Notes: generated from the sequence alone by a model not told the origin. A stretch of 64,000 nt of DNA from Cyanobacteriota bacterium (GCA_019751815.1 JAIEMW010000001.1:628197-692196); one strand, 5' to 3'; positions 26,452-38,057 are shown, numbered from the stretch's first letter. Numbers and translations are program-made.

Positions 26452-28629
26452 TTGAGAAAACGGAATCAATGGATGCACCAGTTCTGGCTAGCTGTAAAAT
26501 CAAGGTTTAAACCATTATCACTGGATAAACAGGCCAATTTAGTAATGTTTATCAGTGTTTTATTCGTGGTTTCAATTCTCATTGGCCCTATCGACAATAT
26601 TTTTCAGCGTTTAGAGATGTCTTTTCTCTCCATGCGCCAACGATTGGTCTCTCAACCCCGCACAGATAAAGGCATTGCGATAGTCGGCATCGATGATGTC
26701 ACTGCCAGTTCTGCCGATATGAAGCGACTGTTTGGCCGTTTCCCCTACCGGCGAGATTTATATCCCTACCTTATTCGCTTTATCAACCGGGCCAAATCCA
26801 AGGTGCTTATTTTTGATATGAGTTTTGACGGGGGAGAAGATCTCGACTACCCCGATCGCGACAAGGCCTTCTTCAATAGTATTCAGGCGTCTCGTGTACC
26901 GTTAATTTCTGGGTTAATGACCCGTTATTTGGATAAAAACGATCGGCTTAATGCGGAAGATCAGCTCCCAGAATCTTTTTGGGAAAACCGACAAATTGCA
27001 GTAGAAGGTGCATCAAACAAAGTGGGCATTCTGGTTGCTGATACGGTGATTCCACCCATTCGCTTATTGCAGAATTCCAAAATGAAATTTTATCCCTTCC
27101 AATCACTCTGGGCAGATATTAACGGGGTCACCCGCCTCACGATTCCACTCATTGGCTTTCGAAGAAGCAATGCGGTCATGCCGAGTCTTTCACTGGGGGC
27201 GATTATGACGCAACTGCCAGAGGCTCAACAAAAACAGGTCATCATCGATCACACCGGGGATATTCTCTTGGGCAAACTCCGGCTTGAAACTCACAATAAC
27301 ACCTACCCCATCATTCGCTGGTACGGGGATGCTCGAGGACAAAAAGGGGGGATGTCTAGAGAGCTGCGCTCAAAAGACAAGCGCTATTGGACAGACAAAT
27401 GGTTACAGTTTAATCAGCTAGAGCCGAAGTCCCAGACAATATATCCGCAGTTATCTCTCTGGAATGTGCTGGCTTCAGAAATTCAACTTGAGTGTGCTGA
27501 AAACAAGCAAAGTGCCGCTTGCGCGCTGAAGCAAAAAATCCATAACCCTTATGACTTCATTCCCCCAGGCCGCATCAGTAATCATTATGTTTTCTTTGGT
27601 CAAACCATGATGAATGCCCCAAACCCCGACATTCATCAAACCATCTACAACGGGGCCAATTATCCAGGGGTGTTTATTCAGGCCAATATTCTGGATAACT
27701 ATCTCAACAACGATTTCACCCAATACCGAGGCAAAGAGCTGACCTTTTTTCTCTGTCTGATGATGGGGGTGTTAGGTGTGGATGCCTGTCTTCGCTGGCG
27801 CTCTGCGTTGATGAGTGTCACCTTCTTTATCGCACTCAACGGGGTCTTTATTATGACTGGGATGTATCTATATAGAGAACACAACATCTGGATTAATATG
27901 AGTTACCCATTGTTTACCCTAATTTCAACGTATTTACTCTCGTTTATGCTGGGGTACGTGGATTCAGAAAAGCAGAAACAACAGCTGCGCTTTGCGTTTG
28001 CCAAATATGTGTCTCCTGGGGTAATGCAGACCATTGAAAAGAACCCCAGCCAAGTCCAACTGGGAGGTCAGCGGCGAGTACTTACCACGTTATTTTGTGA
28101 TATCCGAGCTTTCACCTCATTTTCAGAAGAGCACACCCCAGAAGATGTCCAAACCGTATTGTCTCAGTATTTTTCGGTGATGAATCATATTGTTCTCAAT
28201 CAGTACCAGGGCTCCGTCAATAAACTGATGGGGGATGCGCTGATGGCTTACTGGGGTTTCCCCCTGGAACGCCAAGATCACGCCTATCTGGCCGTGTGTG
28301 CCGCACTCGATATGAAAGATGCGATTGAAAAATGGAGTTTGGATCCCAATAACCCCCCGCTGCGAATCGGGATTGGAGTGAACACTGGGGAAGTTTTTAT
28401 TGGCAACGTGGGTTCTGAACAATTTATGGACTTTACTGTGGTGGGTGATGCGGTGAACATCGCCTCTCGTCTAGAAGATCTCAATAAACAGTACGGAACA
28501 ACCATTATTATCTCCAAAGATACCTATCAACGTGTCGAAGGCAGAGTGGTTGCCCGAGAACTCGGCAGCATTCGTGTTCGAGGCAAAGAGCAAGAGACGG
28601 AAATCTACGAATTGATCTCTCATATCTAA
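26452..28629 (+). CDS. CHASE2-class III adenylate/guanylate cyclase (second copy)
   Basis: The 725-residue product repeats the architecture of the gene at 12108: an N-terminal membrane helix, a CHASE2 region (IAIVGIDDVTASSADM, GRFPYRRDLYPYLI, VLIFDMSFDGGEDLDYP), three membrane helices (about 430-505) and a cyclase domain with LFCDIRAFTSF, NKLMGDALMAYWGFP and FTVVGDAVNIASRLEDLNKQYG. Both metal aspartates and the Asn/Arg of the last motif are present. The TTG at 26452 is the longest start; ATG 26473 is an alternative seven codons later. It diverges from the Gly/Ser-rich operon, which could be its regulatory partner or only a neighbour. Confidence 0.9.
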   Translation: MRKRNQWMHQFWLAVKSRFKPLSLDKQANLVMFISVLFVVSILIGPIDNIFQRLEMSFLSMRQRLVSQPRTDKGIAIVGIDDVTASSADMKRLFGRFPYRRDLYPYLIRFINRAKSKVLIFDMSFDGGEDLDYPDRDKAFFNSIQASRVPLISGLMTRYLDKNDRLNAEDQLPESFWENRQIAVEGASNKVGILVADTVIPPIRLLQNSKMKFYPFQSLWADINGVTRLTIPLIGFRRSNAVMPSLSLGAIMTQLPEAQQKQVIIDHTGDILLGKLRLETHNNTYPIIRWYGDARGQKGGMSRELRSKDKRYWTDKWLQFNQLEPKSQTIYPQLSLWNVLASEIQLECAENKQSAACALKQKIHNPYDFIPPGRISNHYVFFGQTMMNAPNPDIHQTIYNGANYPGVFIQANILDNYLNNDFTQYRGKELTFFLCLMMGVLGVDACLRWRSALMSVTFFIALNGVFIMTGMYLYREHNIWINMSYPLFTLISTYLLSFMLGYVDSEKQKQQLRFAFAKYVSPGVMQTIEKNPSQVQLGGQRRVLTTLFCDIRAFTSFSEEHTPEDVQTVLSQYFSVMNHIVLNQYQGSVNKLMGDALMAYWGFPLERQDHAYLAVCAALDMKDAIEKWSLDPNNPPLRIGIGVNTGEVFIGNVGSEQFMDFTVVGDAVNIASRLEDLNKQYGTTIIISKDTYQRVEGRVVARELGSIRVRGKEQETEIYELISHI

Positions 28630-28635
28630 AAAAAA

Positions 28636-28667
28636 GCCCTCTGGCATAAAGCCAGAAGGCATTTTTT
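28636..28667 (+). terminator. Rho-independent terminator of the second cyclase gene
   Basis: GCC and TCTGGC (28636-28645) pair with GCCAGA and GGC (28651-28660) around ATAAA, with a single C-A mismatch, followed by ATTTTTT. Confidence 0.85.
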
Positions 28668-28687
28668 CATTTACTTCAAGTTGTTTA

Positions 28688-28778
28688 TGGCGGAGCGGGA
28701 GAGATTCGAACTCTCGGTCGGCTATTAACCGACACAGTCTTTCCAGGACTGCACCTTAAGCCACTCGGACACCGCTCC
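28688..28778 (-). tRNA. tRNA-Ser(GGA)
   Basis: Read on the minus strand, the acceptor arm GGAGCGG pairs with CCGCTCC, followed by G and an encoded CCA. The anticodon loop CTGGAAA gives anticodon GGA; the long variable arm (GTCGGTTAATAGCCGAC) is typical of serine tRNAs, and GTTCGAATC forms the T loop. Confidence 0.97.
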
Positions 28779-28878
28779 ACGGGCCATCTACGGTAATCAC
28801 AACACATCAAAGATTTTTAACATGACTTCGATGTGTGTGCAGACTATCCTGTGCCCAACAGGTTAACGAAATGAATGA

Positions 28879-30993
<2,115 letters not shown>

Positions 30994-31026
30994 AATAAAA
31001 AATGAGAATAAAGCACTTGTTCAAGC

Positions 31027-31404
31027 GTGTTTGTCCTAGATAGAAATGTGCCCTCCATGTTTTCTCCCTTTCGGCCGGATGATTCCGATCACAATCCTGA
31101 TGATGTCCATGTCTTCGAAATACGCGGCGTGACTGGATTTATCACGCTGATTGTAGGTGCGATTCTGGCAGTGGCGTGTGTGACCATAGTGCCAGCTGCT
31201 GTTGTGATGGTGTTTTGGAATGCCTTTGTGTTTGAGACCTTTCAAGGGCCAGAAATTCAGCTTCATCAGGGGTTCTTAATCTGGACACTGATTGTGTTGC
31301 TGATCAAACTGTTTGCGGACCCGCAAATCCATTTCGAGTTTAAGCAATTATCTGATCTCCCTGGCGATCTCCCGGGAGATAGTCGTAGGGACGGTAAAAA
31401 GTAG
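31027..31404 (+). CDS. Small two-helix membrane protein
   Basis: This 125-residue product has two hydrophobic helices (about 36-63 GFITLIVGAILAVACV and 83-97 GFLIWTLIVLLIKLF) between acidic ends. GTG 31027 gives the listed start; an in-frame ATG at 31057 (MFSPFRPDD) is equally plausible, and neither has a clear ribosome site. It follows ligA by 33 nt. No function is recognised. Confidence 0.6.
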   Translation: MFVLDRNVPSMFSPFRPDDSDHNPDDVHVFEIRGVTGFITLIVGAILAVACVTIVPAAVVMVFWNAFVFETFQGPEIQLHQGFLIWTLIVLLIKLFADPQIHFEFKQLSDLPGDLPGDSRRDGKK

Positions 31405-31447
31405 TTACTGCGCTGGTTTAGGGACTTGTTTTGATCCCTCTTGGTTT

Positions 31448-31475
31448 TTGACCGGGGTTTTTGTTAAAGTAGATT
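31448..31475 (+). promoter_or_regulatory. Promoter of tRNA-Arg
   Basis: TTGACC (31448-31453), a 16-nt spacer, then TAGATT (31470-31475), placing a start about 40 nt before the tRNA. Confidence 0.55.
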
Positions 31476-31522
31476 TTCGCTATCGTGATTTACGGCGAAG
31501 ATTTACGGGAAACCTGATGCGT

Positions 31523-31596
31523 GCGCTCGTAGCTCAGCTGGATAGAGTGACGGCCTCCGAAGCCGTAGGTCGCGCGTTCGAATCGCGCCGAGCGCA
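31523..31596 (+). tRNA. tRNA-Arg(CCG)
   Basis: The acceptor GCGCTCG (31523-31529) pairs with CGAGCGC (31589-31595), with A as discriminator; CCA is not encoded. The anticodon stem ACGGC..GCCGT encloses CTCCGAA, anticodon CCG. The D arm contains AGCTCAGCTGGATAGAGT and the T loop GTTCGAATC. Confidence 0.96.
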
Positions 31597-31654
31597 TAGA
31601 TTTACCCTCGTTTTACCCTATATTTTCTTTATTATTTAAGGAGTTACCCCCTCT

Positions 31655-33766
31655 ATGAACCTCTTGATGATAGCTGTTGTCTGCGGTCTCGTGGCCCTGG
31701 TCTATGGCTTTTTTACACGCAGCTGGATTTTAAGCCAGGATGCTGGCAATCAACGAATGCAAGACATTGCCAATGCGATTCAAGAGGGTGCTAAAGCTTA
31801 TATGAAGCGCCAGTACACCACGATCGCCATTACCGCAGTCATCTTGACCTTGATCCTGTTTTTCGTCTTCCAGATGCAAAAGCACAGTACTGAATACGGC
31901 CTATGGGTGGCCGGTGGCTTTTTACTGGGTGCCATTTTGAGTGGTGCTGCCGGTTTTGTCGGCATGTTTGTTTCTGTCAATGCCAACGTGAGAACTGCTG
32001 AAGCTGCCAAAAAAGGGATGAACGCGGCGATGGACATTGCCTTTAAAGGTGGGGCCGTCACCGGGATGTTGGTGGTCGGGCTTGCGCTTTTGGGCGTCGC
32101 TGGCTTTTACTACGGTGTTCAAAATTCTCCCGAACTCTTTCCCAGTATTGTTGGCTTGGCCTTTGGCTCTAGCTTAATCAGTGTCTTTGCCCGTCTGGGT
32201 GGCGGTATTTACACCAAAGCCGCTGATGTCGGTGCCGATTTGGTCGGGAAAGTAGAAGCCGGAATCCCTGAAGATGATCCCAGAAACCCAGCCGTTATTG
32301 CTGATAACGTGGGTGACAACGTGGGTGATTGCGCCGGGATGGCCGCTGACCTTTTTGAAACATACGCCGTGACCGTTGTGGCTGCAATGTTTCTGGGGGA
32401 TCTCCTCTTTGCCCATAATCAGCAAGCCGTTTTGTACCCCCTATTACTGGGTGGGGTGTCCATTATCGCCTCAATTATCGGGACCTTCTTTGTCAAAGTC
32501 GGTGCGGATAACAACCCGATGAAAGCCCTCTATAAGGGACTGTACTCATCCATTTTACTGGCGCTGATATTTATTGCAGCAGTCACCTGGCAGTTTTTTC
32601 CCCAAGGTTTAAGTGGTGGAGAGATTGCACTCAGTGTTGATCAGCTATTTCTATCTGCTGTAGTCGGTATTGCAGTTACTATTGCACTTGTTTTAATCAC
32701 CGATTACTACACTTCTACTGAGTATTCGCCAGTAAGAGATGTTGCAAAGGCTTCTGAGACAGGTCATGGAACCAACATTATTGCCGGTCTCGCTCTCAGT
32801 ATGAAGTCTACAGCCCTTCCTGTGATCACGATCTGTATCGGAATTTTACTCGCATTTACAATTGGCCAACTCTACGGTGTGGCGATTGCTGCGGTTGCAA
32901 TGTTGTCCATGGCTGGCATTATCGTTGCCTTGGACGCCTTTGGTCCGATTACAGATAACGCGGGTGGTATTGCTGAAATGGCCGAGATGGGCTCTGAAGT
33001 CCGTGCCATCACTGATCCACTGGATGCTGTTGGTAATACCACTAAAGCCATTACCAAGGGCTATGCCATTGGTTCTGCAGGACTCGCTGCCATTGTGCTT
33101 TTCTCGTCTTACATTCAAGACTTAAATGCAGCTGCGATCCAAGCGGGCAATGCAGTCTTGTCTGATATGACTCAATTGAAAGCACTGTTCTCGCTCGGCG
33201 ATCCCTACGTCCTCATCGGCCTTTTCGTCGGTGGGATGATTCCTTACCTTTTTGGCGCGATGGCGATGGAAGCTGTTGGTGTCGCCGGAGGCAAGGTGGT
33301 GGAAGAAGTCCGACGTCAATTCCGCGAGAACAGCGGCATTATGGAAGGCACTGTCAAACCAGATTATGCCTCTTGCGTAGATATTGTGACCCAAAGCGCC
33401 TTGCAACAAATGATGGTGCCGGCGTTATTGCCCGTGCTGATCCCTGTTGTGATGTTATTTTTAGGGAATCTCGCCCCGGTTGAATCCCATGCATCCGTCA
33501 AAATGATTGGTGGCATCTTGGTTGGCAGTATTGTCACCGGTCTGTTTGTCGCCATCTCAATGACTTCAGGTGGTGGCGCTTGGGACAATGCCAAAAAATA
33601 TATCGAGGAAGGCCATTACGGCGGCAAAGGTTCACTCGCTCACCAGGCAGCTGTTACTGGCGACACAGTAGGAGATCCATACAAGGATACTGCTGGTCCT
33701 GCGATTAATCCGGTCATTAAGATCCTAAACATTGTGGCCTTATTGCTGGTTTCATTCCTGGTATAA
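31655..33766 (+). CDS. hppA: K+-independent membrane proton pyrophosphatase
   Basis: This 703-residue integral membrane enzyme couples pyrophosphate hydrolysis to ion pumping. The substrate motif [19 protein letters not shown] and [20 protein letters not shown] are intact (about residues 190-230), as is [13 protein letters not shown] near the C terminus. The sequence [16 protein letters not shown] has Lys464 where K+-dependent enzymes have Ala; by established work on this family a Lys here marks the K+-independent, proton-pumping class. AAGGAG lies about 9 nt before the ATG. It follows the tRNA-Arg gene and ends at a strong terminator. Confidence 0.95.
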   Translation: MNLLMIAVVCGLVALVYGFFTRSWILSQDAGNQRMQDIANAIQEGAKAYMKRQYTTIAITAVILTLILFFVFQMQKHSTEYGLWVAGGFLLGAILSGAAGFVGMFVSVNANVRTAEAAKKGMNAAMDIAFKGGAVTGMLVVGLALLGVAGFYYGVQNSPELFPSIVGLAFGSSLISVFARLGGGIYTKAADVGADLVGKVEAGIPEDDPRNPAVIADNVGDNVGDCAGMAADLFETYAVTVVAAMFLGDLLFAHNQQAVLYPLLLGGVSIIASIIGTFFVKVGADNNPMKALYKGLYSSILLALIFIAAVTWQFFPQGLSGGEIALSVDQLFLSAVVGIAVTIALVLITDYYTSTEYSPVRDVAKASETGHGTNIIAGLALSMKSTALPVITICIGILLAFTIGQLYGVAIAAVAMLSMAGIIVALDAFGPITDNAGGIAEMAEMGSEVRAITDPLDAVGNTTKAITKGYAIGSAGLAAIVLFSSYIQDLNAAAIQAGNAVLSDMTQLKALFSLGDPYVLIGLFVGGMIPYLFGAMAMEAVGVAGGKVVEEVRRQFRENSGIMEGTVKPDYASCVDIVTQSALQQMMVPALLPVLIPVVMLFLGNLAPVESHASVKMIGGILVGSIVTGLFVAISMTSGGGAWDNAKKYIEEGHYGGKGSLAHQAAVTGDTVGDPYKDTAGPAINPVIKILNIVALLLVSFLV

Positions 33767-33791
33767 GTCAGCATATAAAACAAAAATGATA

Positions 33792-33828
33792 GGCCCTGAT
33801 GGAATTCTCTACTCAGGGCTTATTTTTT
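33792..33828 (+). terminator. Rho-independent terminator of hppA
   Basis: GGCCCTGA (33792-33799) pairs with TCAGGGCT (33813-33820), one G-T pair, followed by TATTTTTT. Confidence 0.85.
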
Positions 33829-33973
33829 GAGAGTCTATCCCCTCCCGACGATTCTTGTCTTTTTTGAAACAATGCCTTAATATAGCGTATATACAAACGT
33901 TGGATAATTTATGTCCTCGTTCGTATCACTTTAGTTAGCCATCCCATACTCAGTCCGTGAGGAGGTCGGTTAC

Positions 33974-34165
33974 ATGGCCCGTGTTCTTATTTCTATGAAA
34001 GACGATTTTTTACGCCGTATTGATGAAGTGGCAGAACAAGAACAGCGATCTCGTAGTGAATTAATTAGAGAAGCGTTGCGATTTTATATTCGTAGAAGCA
34101 ATTTAAGTACGCCCAACCCTCGGATAGACTCCGATGTTAAAGCCCTTGAAGCATTTCTAGACTAA
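33974..34165 (+). CDS. Ribbon-helix-helix transcription factor
   Basis: The 63-residue protein has the CopG/Arc-type fold: a short beta strand ARVLISMKDDFL followed by two helices (RRIDEVAEQEQRS and SELIREALRFYIRR). These act as DNA-binding dimers, often autoregulating. No toxin-like gene follows, so an antitoxin role is not supported; the next gene is a PilZ protein 68 nt downstream. GAGGAGGT lies about 8 nt before the ATG. An AT-rich near-palindrome (ATATAGCGTATAT, about 33881-33893) lies upstream and could be an operator. Confidence 0.8.
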   Translation: MARVLISMKDDFLRRIDEVAEQEQRSRSELIREALRFYIRRSNLSTPNPRIDSDVKALEAFLD

Positions 34166-34233
34166 TCACGGTGAGATTCACCTGTTAGAGTTTGTACTTT
34201 TTGTATTTCACACTCGTAAGGTTCTCTATCTGA

Positions 34234-34947
34234 ATGGCTGTTTTTGATTTTGTTCAAAAAGGGACTCCCGTTCAACTGACAGTTTGGCCTTCGGTGTCTG
34301 CCTCAACTCAACTGAGTAAGGGCGCCATCGTGGGGCATTCTTTTTTGACTGTGGTTGAAGAAGTTTCGCATAGCCAGGTCCGGATTGTTATTCCCGAGGC
34401 TGAGCAGGAAAAGCTTAATGAATCACTTAAAAGCGGTCAGGTGATTGCCTTCTCCGTTCGTGACCCACAAACCAAATCCAAAAGTACCTTCTATCCCTAT
34501 GTTGAAAGCGTGGTTACCGGTGATGACGTCGTTTTTGTATGGCTAACATTCCCTGAGGACTTTCAGTTTCAATATACGCAACAACGACGAAATCATAACA
34601 GGGTTCCTACTCATTTACCCGTGACGATTCGCTATAGCGACTTGGAAAAATGGAAAACCACTCATGCGGTCACTCACAATCTCAGTGGTGGTGGGATCCG
34701 TTTTGTCTGCCAGGAAAAATTAAAACCGGGAACAGCTATAAGAGTAAATATTCCTATCGATGATTACCAAGTGATGAATCTACTTGGCACAGTTGTGTCT
34801 CAGTTTGAGAATCCGATAGCCGGGGCCATGCCCATTGAGCGTTGGATAACAGCAGTCTCTTTTAATAGCCTGACGCCTCAGCAGGAGCAACAACTCGTCA
34901 AGTTTTGTTTCCAGAATGAGATGAAATTTCGTCATCTTCTCGAATAA
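34234..34947 (+). CDS. PilZ domain protein, YcgR-like (first)
   Basis: The 237-residue protein has an N-terminal beta-barrel region like the YcgR N domain and a C-terminal PilZ domain. The cyclic-di-GMP ligands are visible: RRNHNR at about residue 117 (the RxxxR motif) and NLSGGGIRF at about 148 (the [DN]xSxxG motif). It should bind c-di-GMP and act on motility, adhesion or secretion through a partner. It is followed by a second protein of the same kind. Confidence 0.85.
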   Translation: MAVFDFVQKGTPVQLTVWPSVSASTQLSKGAIVGHSFLTVVEEVSHSQVRIVIPEAEQEKLNESLKSGQVIAFSVRDPQTKSKSTFYPYVESVVTGDDVVFVWLTFPEDFQFQYTQQRRNHNRVPTHLPVTIRYSDLEKWKTTHAVTHNLSGGGIRFVCQEKLKPGTAIRVNIPIDDYQVMNLLGTVVSQFENPIAGAMPIERWITAVSFNSLTPQQEQQLVKFCFQNEMKFRHLLE

Positions 34948-35030
34948 AGTTCACCATAGCATTCCTGTTTACACCTATAATGGAGTCAGCAACACGACTG
35001 TGGTGTATTTGGAAGTTTTTAGAAATCCCC

Positions 35031-35750
35031 ATGACTGCTAAAAAAGACCTGAAATCAATTCTAGAGCTTGGCGATAGGGTAGAAGTCTATATATGGACGT
35101 CTTCCGATGATAAAGGGACGATGTTCTACAGTCACGTGCTAAAAATTTCTAGTGACACCTTTGTGATTGAGCGGCCGCCGCTACACAGAACTTTTCTGCT
35201 CAGAGCGATGACTCAAGGGGTGAAAATCGGTGTTGTGGCAGCACATACAGAGGTAATAATTTTCTATGGAGTCATTCAGGGACGCACATCAGATAATAAT
35301 TACTTGGTGAGTTTCCCGCCGGATATGGCCTATGACCTTGTTCAAGAGAAACGTCATCTTCGTGCCTCATTTGAACAAGATATTACTGTCGAGCTTTGTA
35401 AACCAGGCTTATTAAGAACCACTTGGGAAACGTTTAAAGCCAAAAGTGTCAATATTAGTGCCAGCGGCTTGTTGTTCTCCTCCAACCGTCAGTTGAAAGA
35501 GAATGACGAGGTGAAAATACACTTCCAATTGGATGAAGATTTGGGCCCTTTCCTTCTGGAATGCCGGGTAGTTTATAGCCGAGAGGCCGCTTTATTAGAG
35601 AGAGTTAACGTTCTGTACTATACAGCATGTCAATTCACCTCGATCACCAAAGTTCAAGAGGCTCAAATCGCTGATGTCTGCCGGCAAATATATTTCGACG
35701 ACAAACACATGAAAGACGAAATGTCTGCTAAGGGTGAAACCCCTCAGTAG
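35031..35750 (+). CDS. PilZ domain protein, YcgR-like (second)
   Basis: The product shares the layout of the preceding gene: the N-terminal domain begins SILELGDRVEVYIW, matching FDFVQKGTPVQLTVW of its neighbour, and the PilZ domain carries EKRHLR followed by NISASGLLF. In the first motif the leading Arg of RxxxR is Lys here, so c-di-GMP binding may be weaker. I prefer ATG 35031 because it aligns with the first protein; ATG 34980 would add 17 residues. Confidence 0.8.
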   Translation: MTAKKDLKSILELGDRVEVYIWTSSDDKGTMFYSHVLKISSDTFVIERPPLHRTFLLRAMTQGVKIGVVAAHTEVIIFYGVIQGRTSDNNYLVSFPPDMAYDLVQEKRHLRASFEQDITVELCKPGLLRTTWETFKAKSVNISASGLLFSSNRQLKENDEVKIHFQLDEDLGPFLLECRVVYSREAALLERVNVLYYTACQFTSITKVQEAQIADVCRQIYFDDKHMKDEMSAKGETPQ

Positions 35751-35824
35751 CTGTTTGGCTCTATGCCTTGTGTTAAAATCAAAGCCATTACTTGTTTTTG
35801 CCCAAATACACAGGACGCGTGATT

Positions 35825-36466
35825 TTGTCTCATCCCTCGCCGATAAAGCAACAATTCATTGATTTGGAAACAGAAGAGCTCGTGCTGAAAGCTCAAGCTG
35901 GGGACCGCTTGGCTTTAGAAGCACTCGTTCAGCGCTTCCAAAAACGCATCTATATGTCTCTTTATCAGCTTGCACCTGAGCGAAACGATATTATGGACCT
36001 CACACAGGACGTCTTACTTAGAATGTGTCGGTCTATTCACACCCTGAAAAATCCAAAAACCTTTCAGTCCTGGATTAACCGAATTATGACCAACCTGTTT
36101 TACGACCAGTTAAGAAAGGTGCCCCGGCAGTTACAAACAATTTCCCTGGATGCACCTGCCTCTTACGAAGATTCCAACTCTTCAGCCATCCAGGCCAGCC
36201 AAGATGTGGTAGATACCCAACCCCTTCCCGAACATACCCTTTTAAACCATGAATTAGACCAACATATACAGCGTGCGATTGCTGATCTGCCGGAACATTT
36301 CCGGACAATAGTCGTCCTGAGAGAAATACAAGGCCTGAGCTATGATGAGATAGCCAATATCCTCAACACCAATATCGGTACCGTAAAATCCCGACTGGCA
36401 CGCGCACGTCAGCGCCTGCAAGAAGTGTTATCTCCTTATATTAAGGACTTTAAGAGTACGCCGTAA
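35825..36466 (+). CDS. ECF-type RNA polymerase sigma factor
   Basis: The product has sigma region 2 (ELVLKAQAGDRLALEALVQRF, ERNDIMDLTQDVLLRM) and region 4 (DLPEHFRTIVVLREIQGLSYDEIANILN, GTVKSRLARARQRL) joined by a linker with PEHTLLNHEL, as in SigW/RpoE-like ECF factors, and no region 1.1 or 3. It lies 6 nt before an anti-sigma gene, so it is probably held inactive until envelope stress. TTG 35825, 9 nt after AGGA, is the chosen start; GTG 35819 and TTG 35792 are alternatives in frame. Confidence 0.9.
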   Translation: MSHPSPIKQQFIDLETEELVLKAQAGDRLALEALVQRFQKRIYMSLYQLAPERNDIMDLTQDVLLRMCRSIHTLKNPKTFQSWINRIMTNLFYDQLRKVPRQLQTISLDAPASYEDSNSSAIQASQDVVDTQPLPEHTLLNHELDQHIQRAIADLPEHFRTIVVLREIQGLSYDEIANILNTNIGTVKSRLARARQRLQEVLSPYIKDFKSTP

Positions 36467-36472
36467 TTTACG

Positions 36473-37531
36473 ATGAAACCTATGGACCCTTTGCCCGTTA
36501 TGCCCGAGTCTGAATTGAATGACGCCTTACAAAGCTACCAGCAACGACTGGAGCAGAAGGTGGATCAGCTTTTTGAGGATAAACTTTCCAAACACGGTCA
36601 ATCACTTTGGACGCAAATTAACCAACAACTGGAACAGACAGAAGCCTGCCGTTACGCCTATGAAGACGCGTCGGCTTACTACGATCATCTTGAGCCCTAT
36701 TCAGAAGTATCTGTTCAAGCTTATGAAACCCACTTACCTCATTGCCCTCCCTGTCAGGGACATCTAAAGTCGCTCGATTCCTTAATCCCTGCTCTACACA
36801 CATTCTATTCTCGCTGGGAATCACAGGTGCCTGTTGATCTTACTGGACCAGTCTTACACTCTTATTCTCAAGTCAAACTCTTCCCTTCTCAGCAACAAAA
36901 AAAAGTTGTCGCCAGTGTTGCCGTTGCTGCCAGTGTGGCACTGTTTTGTATTGTCAATCCCTTTCAACAGTCTCTTCAATCTTTTCAATCCAGCTCACTG
37001 ACAAGCCAGTTGACCAACACCAGTAAAGCCTTTATAGCCAATGCCTCACAAGAGAAAGCTTCTTCCCCCGTCTTAGAAGTCAGAAGTAATATGCTAAAGC
37101 AGGAAATGACCGACAGTGTTGTTGAAAGGGATAATTTGCCTCAAGCTCCCTCCCAACTGAGTCAGCCGTCCTTGGCTGAAAAGATGAAATTAAAACCACT
37201 TACTTCCGCCGTGAATTCTAATATTGCTGCATTCCCTTCGTCACCAGGATTGCCCAAGGCCAAAAATATTCGTGTGGTCGTTTCAGATAACCTAAAAGCC
37301 AGCCCAGTCCTTCAAGCCGCGCTACAAAGATTGGTCGCAGGGACGGTCACAACTGAATCTTCTTCTGCCGATGAGCGTCGGTACTCATTAGCCTCAACAA
37401 CGGGAGCTAGTTCTAACCCCGGAGTCTCTGTCTCCAGCCCGTCTGCTGAAGAATACCTAATCAATAGCAACATCCCTGCTGACAATTCAGTGGTGATGGA
37501 TGAGGCCTCTTATTTAATTACCCTGCCCTAA
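36473..37531 (+). CDS. Anti-sigma factor, zinc-finger type
   Basis: The 352-residue product has a cytoplasmic part with the anti-sigma zinc motif YETHLPHCPPCQGHL (His-x3-Cys-x2-Cys), one membrane helix (about 142-163, VVASVAVAASVALFCI) and a long Ser/Thr-rich periplasmic tail. The N-terminal helix (residues 10-60) would clamp the sigma factor encoded immediately upstream. The tail includes IRVVVSDNLKASPVLQAAL, which could be a ligand or protease-regulated segment. Sequential arrangement with the sigma and a Spy-like gene supports an envelope-stress module. Confidence 0.85.
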   Translation: MKPMDPLPVMPESELNDALQSYQQRLEQKVDQLFEDKLSKHGQSLWTQINQQLEQTEACRYAYEDASAYYDHLEPYSEVSVQAYETHLPHCPPCQGHLKSLDSLIPALHTFYSRWESQVPVDLTGPVLHSYSQVKLFPSQQQKKVVASVAVAASVALFCIVNPFQQSLQSFQSSSLTSQLTNTSKAFIANASQEKASSPVLEVRSNMLKQEMTDSVVERDNLPQAPSQLSQPSLAEKMKLKPLTSAVNSNIAAFPSSPGLPKAKNIRVVVSDNLKASPVLQAALQRLVAGTVTTESSSADERRYSLASTTGASSNPGVSVSSPSAEEYLINSNIPADNSVVMDEASYLITLP

Positions 37532-37576
37532 TACACATAGTCTGACCAATCAATCTAGTATGGAGTCTTTATTCAC

Positions 37577-38050
37577 ATGTTTATGCGACTGACCAACATA
37601 GAACGCTTATTCGCTTTTGGGGTTATTGGCCTCCTAGGGCTTGGTTCATTTCTAAACGCAATGGCTCAACAATCACCTTCCGGGGGTGCTAATTATGCCC
37701 CTGCGGTTCCACCAGCCAGAAGCATTATTAGCTCTCCGATGGTTCATCCGGTCAATTGGAATTCGCTTCAATTAAATGCAGACCAGAACCAAGTGATTCA
37801 GAAATTAGATTCAGAGTGGCAATCAACATACGGGCAAGTCTATCCACAAATCCAAACCGACAAGGCAAAACTCCGCACCATGTTGAATGATCCCAATGCC
37901 CAAAGCGAAGACGTGATGAAAATGCAGGATCAAATTCACCGTAATGAACAAACACTGCGCAATGAAGCCGCTCGGGTATTTATGAAAAAGAAAGAAACGT
38001 TAGACAGTTCACAAAAGCAAATGCTCAAAGAACAGATGTGTCAGCCCTAA
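37577..38050 (+). CDS. Spy/CpxP-like periplasmic protein
   Basis: The 157-residue product has a signal peptide (VIGLLGLGSFLNAMAQ, likely cleaved after AMA) and a helical core LQLNADQNQVIQKLDSEW, LRTMLNDPNAQSEDVMKMQDQI and KKETLDSSQKQMLKEQM. This matches the LTxxQ-type helical pattern of Spy/CpxP/ZraP proteins, periplasmic chaperones or metal-stress sensors. As the third gene after sigma and anti-sigma it may be either the target or the sensor of that system, as in the Cnr system of metal-resistant bacteria. Confidence 0.75.
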   Translation: MFMRLTNIERLFAFGVIGLLGLGSFLNAMAQQSPSGGANYAPAVPPARSIISSPMVHPVNWNSLQLNADQNQVIQKLDSEWQSTYGQVYPQIQTDKAKLRTMLNDPNAQSEDVMKMQDQIHRNEQTLRNEAARVFMKKKETLDSSQKQMLKEQMCQP

Positions 38051-38057
38051 GCCAAAC

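Noticed and set aside
31313..31639. Open frame across tRNA-Arg
   Set aside because: It reads through the tRNA gene and its promoter; the tRNA explains the sequence.
33974..34947. Toxin-antitoxin pair (RHH protein plus next gene)
   Set aside because: The following gene is a PilZ protein, not a toxin, and is 68 nt away.
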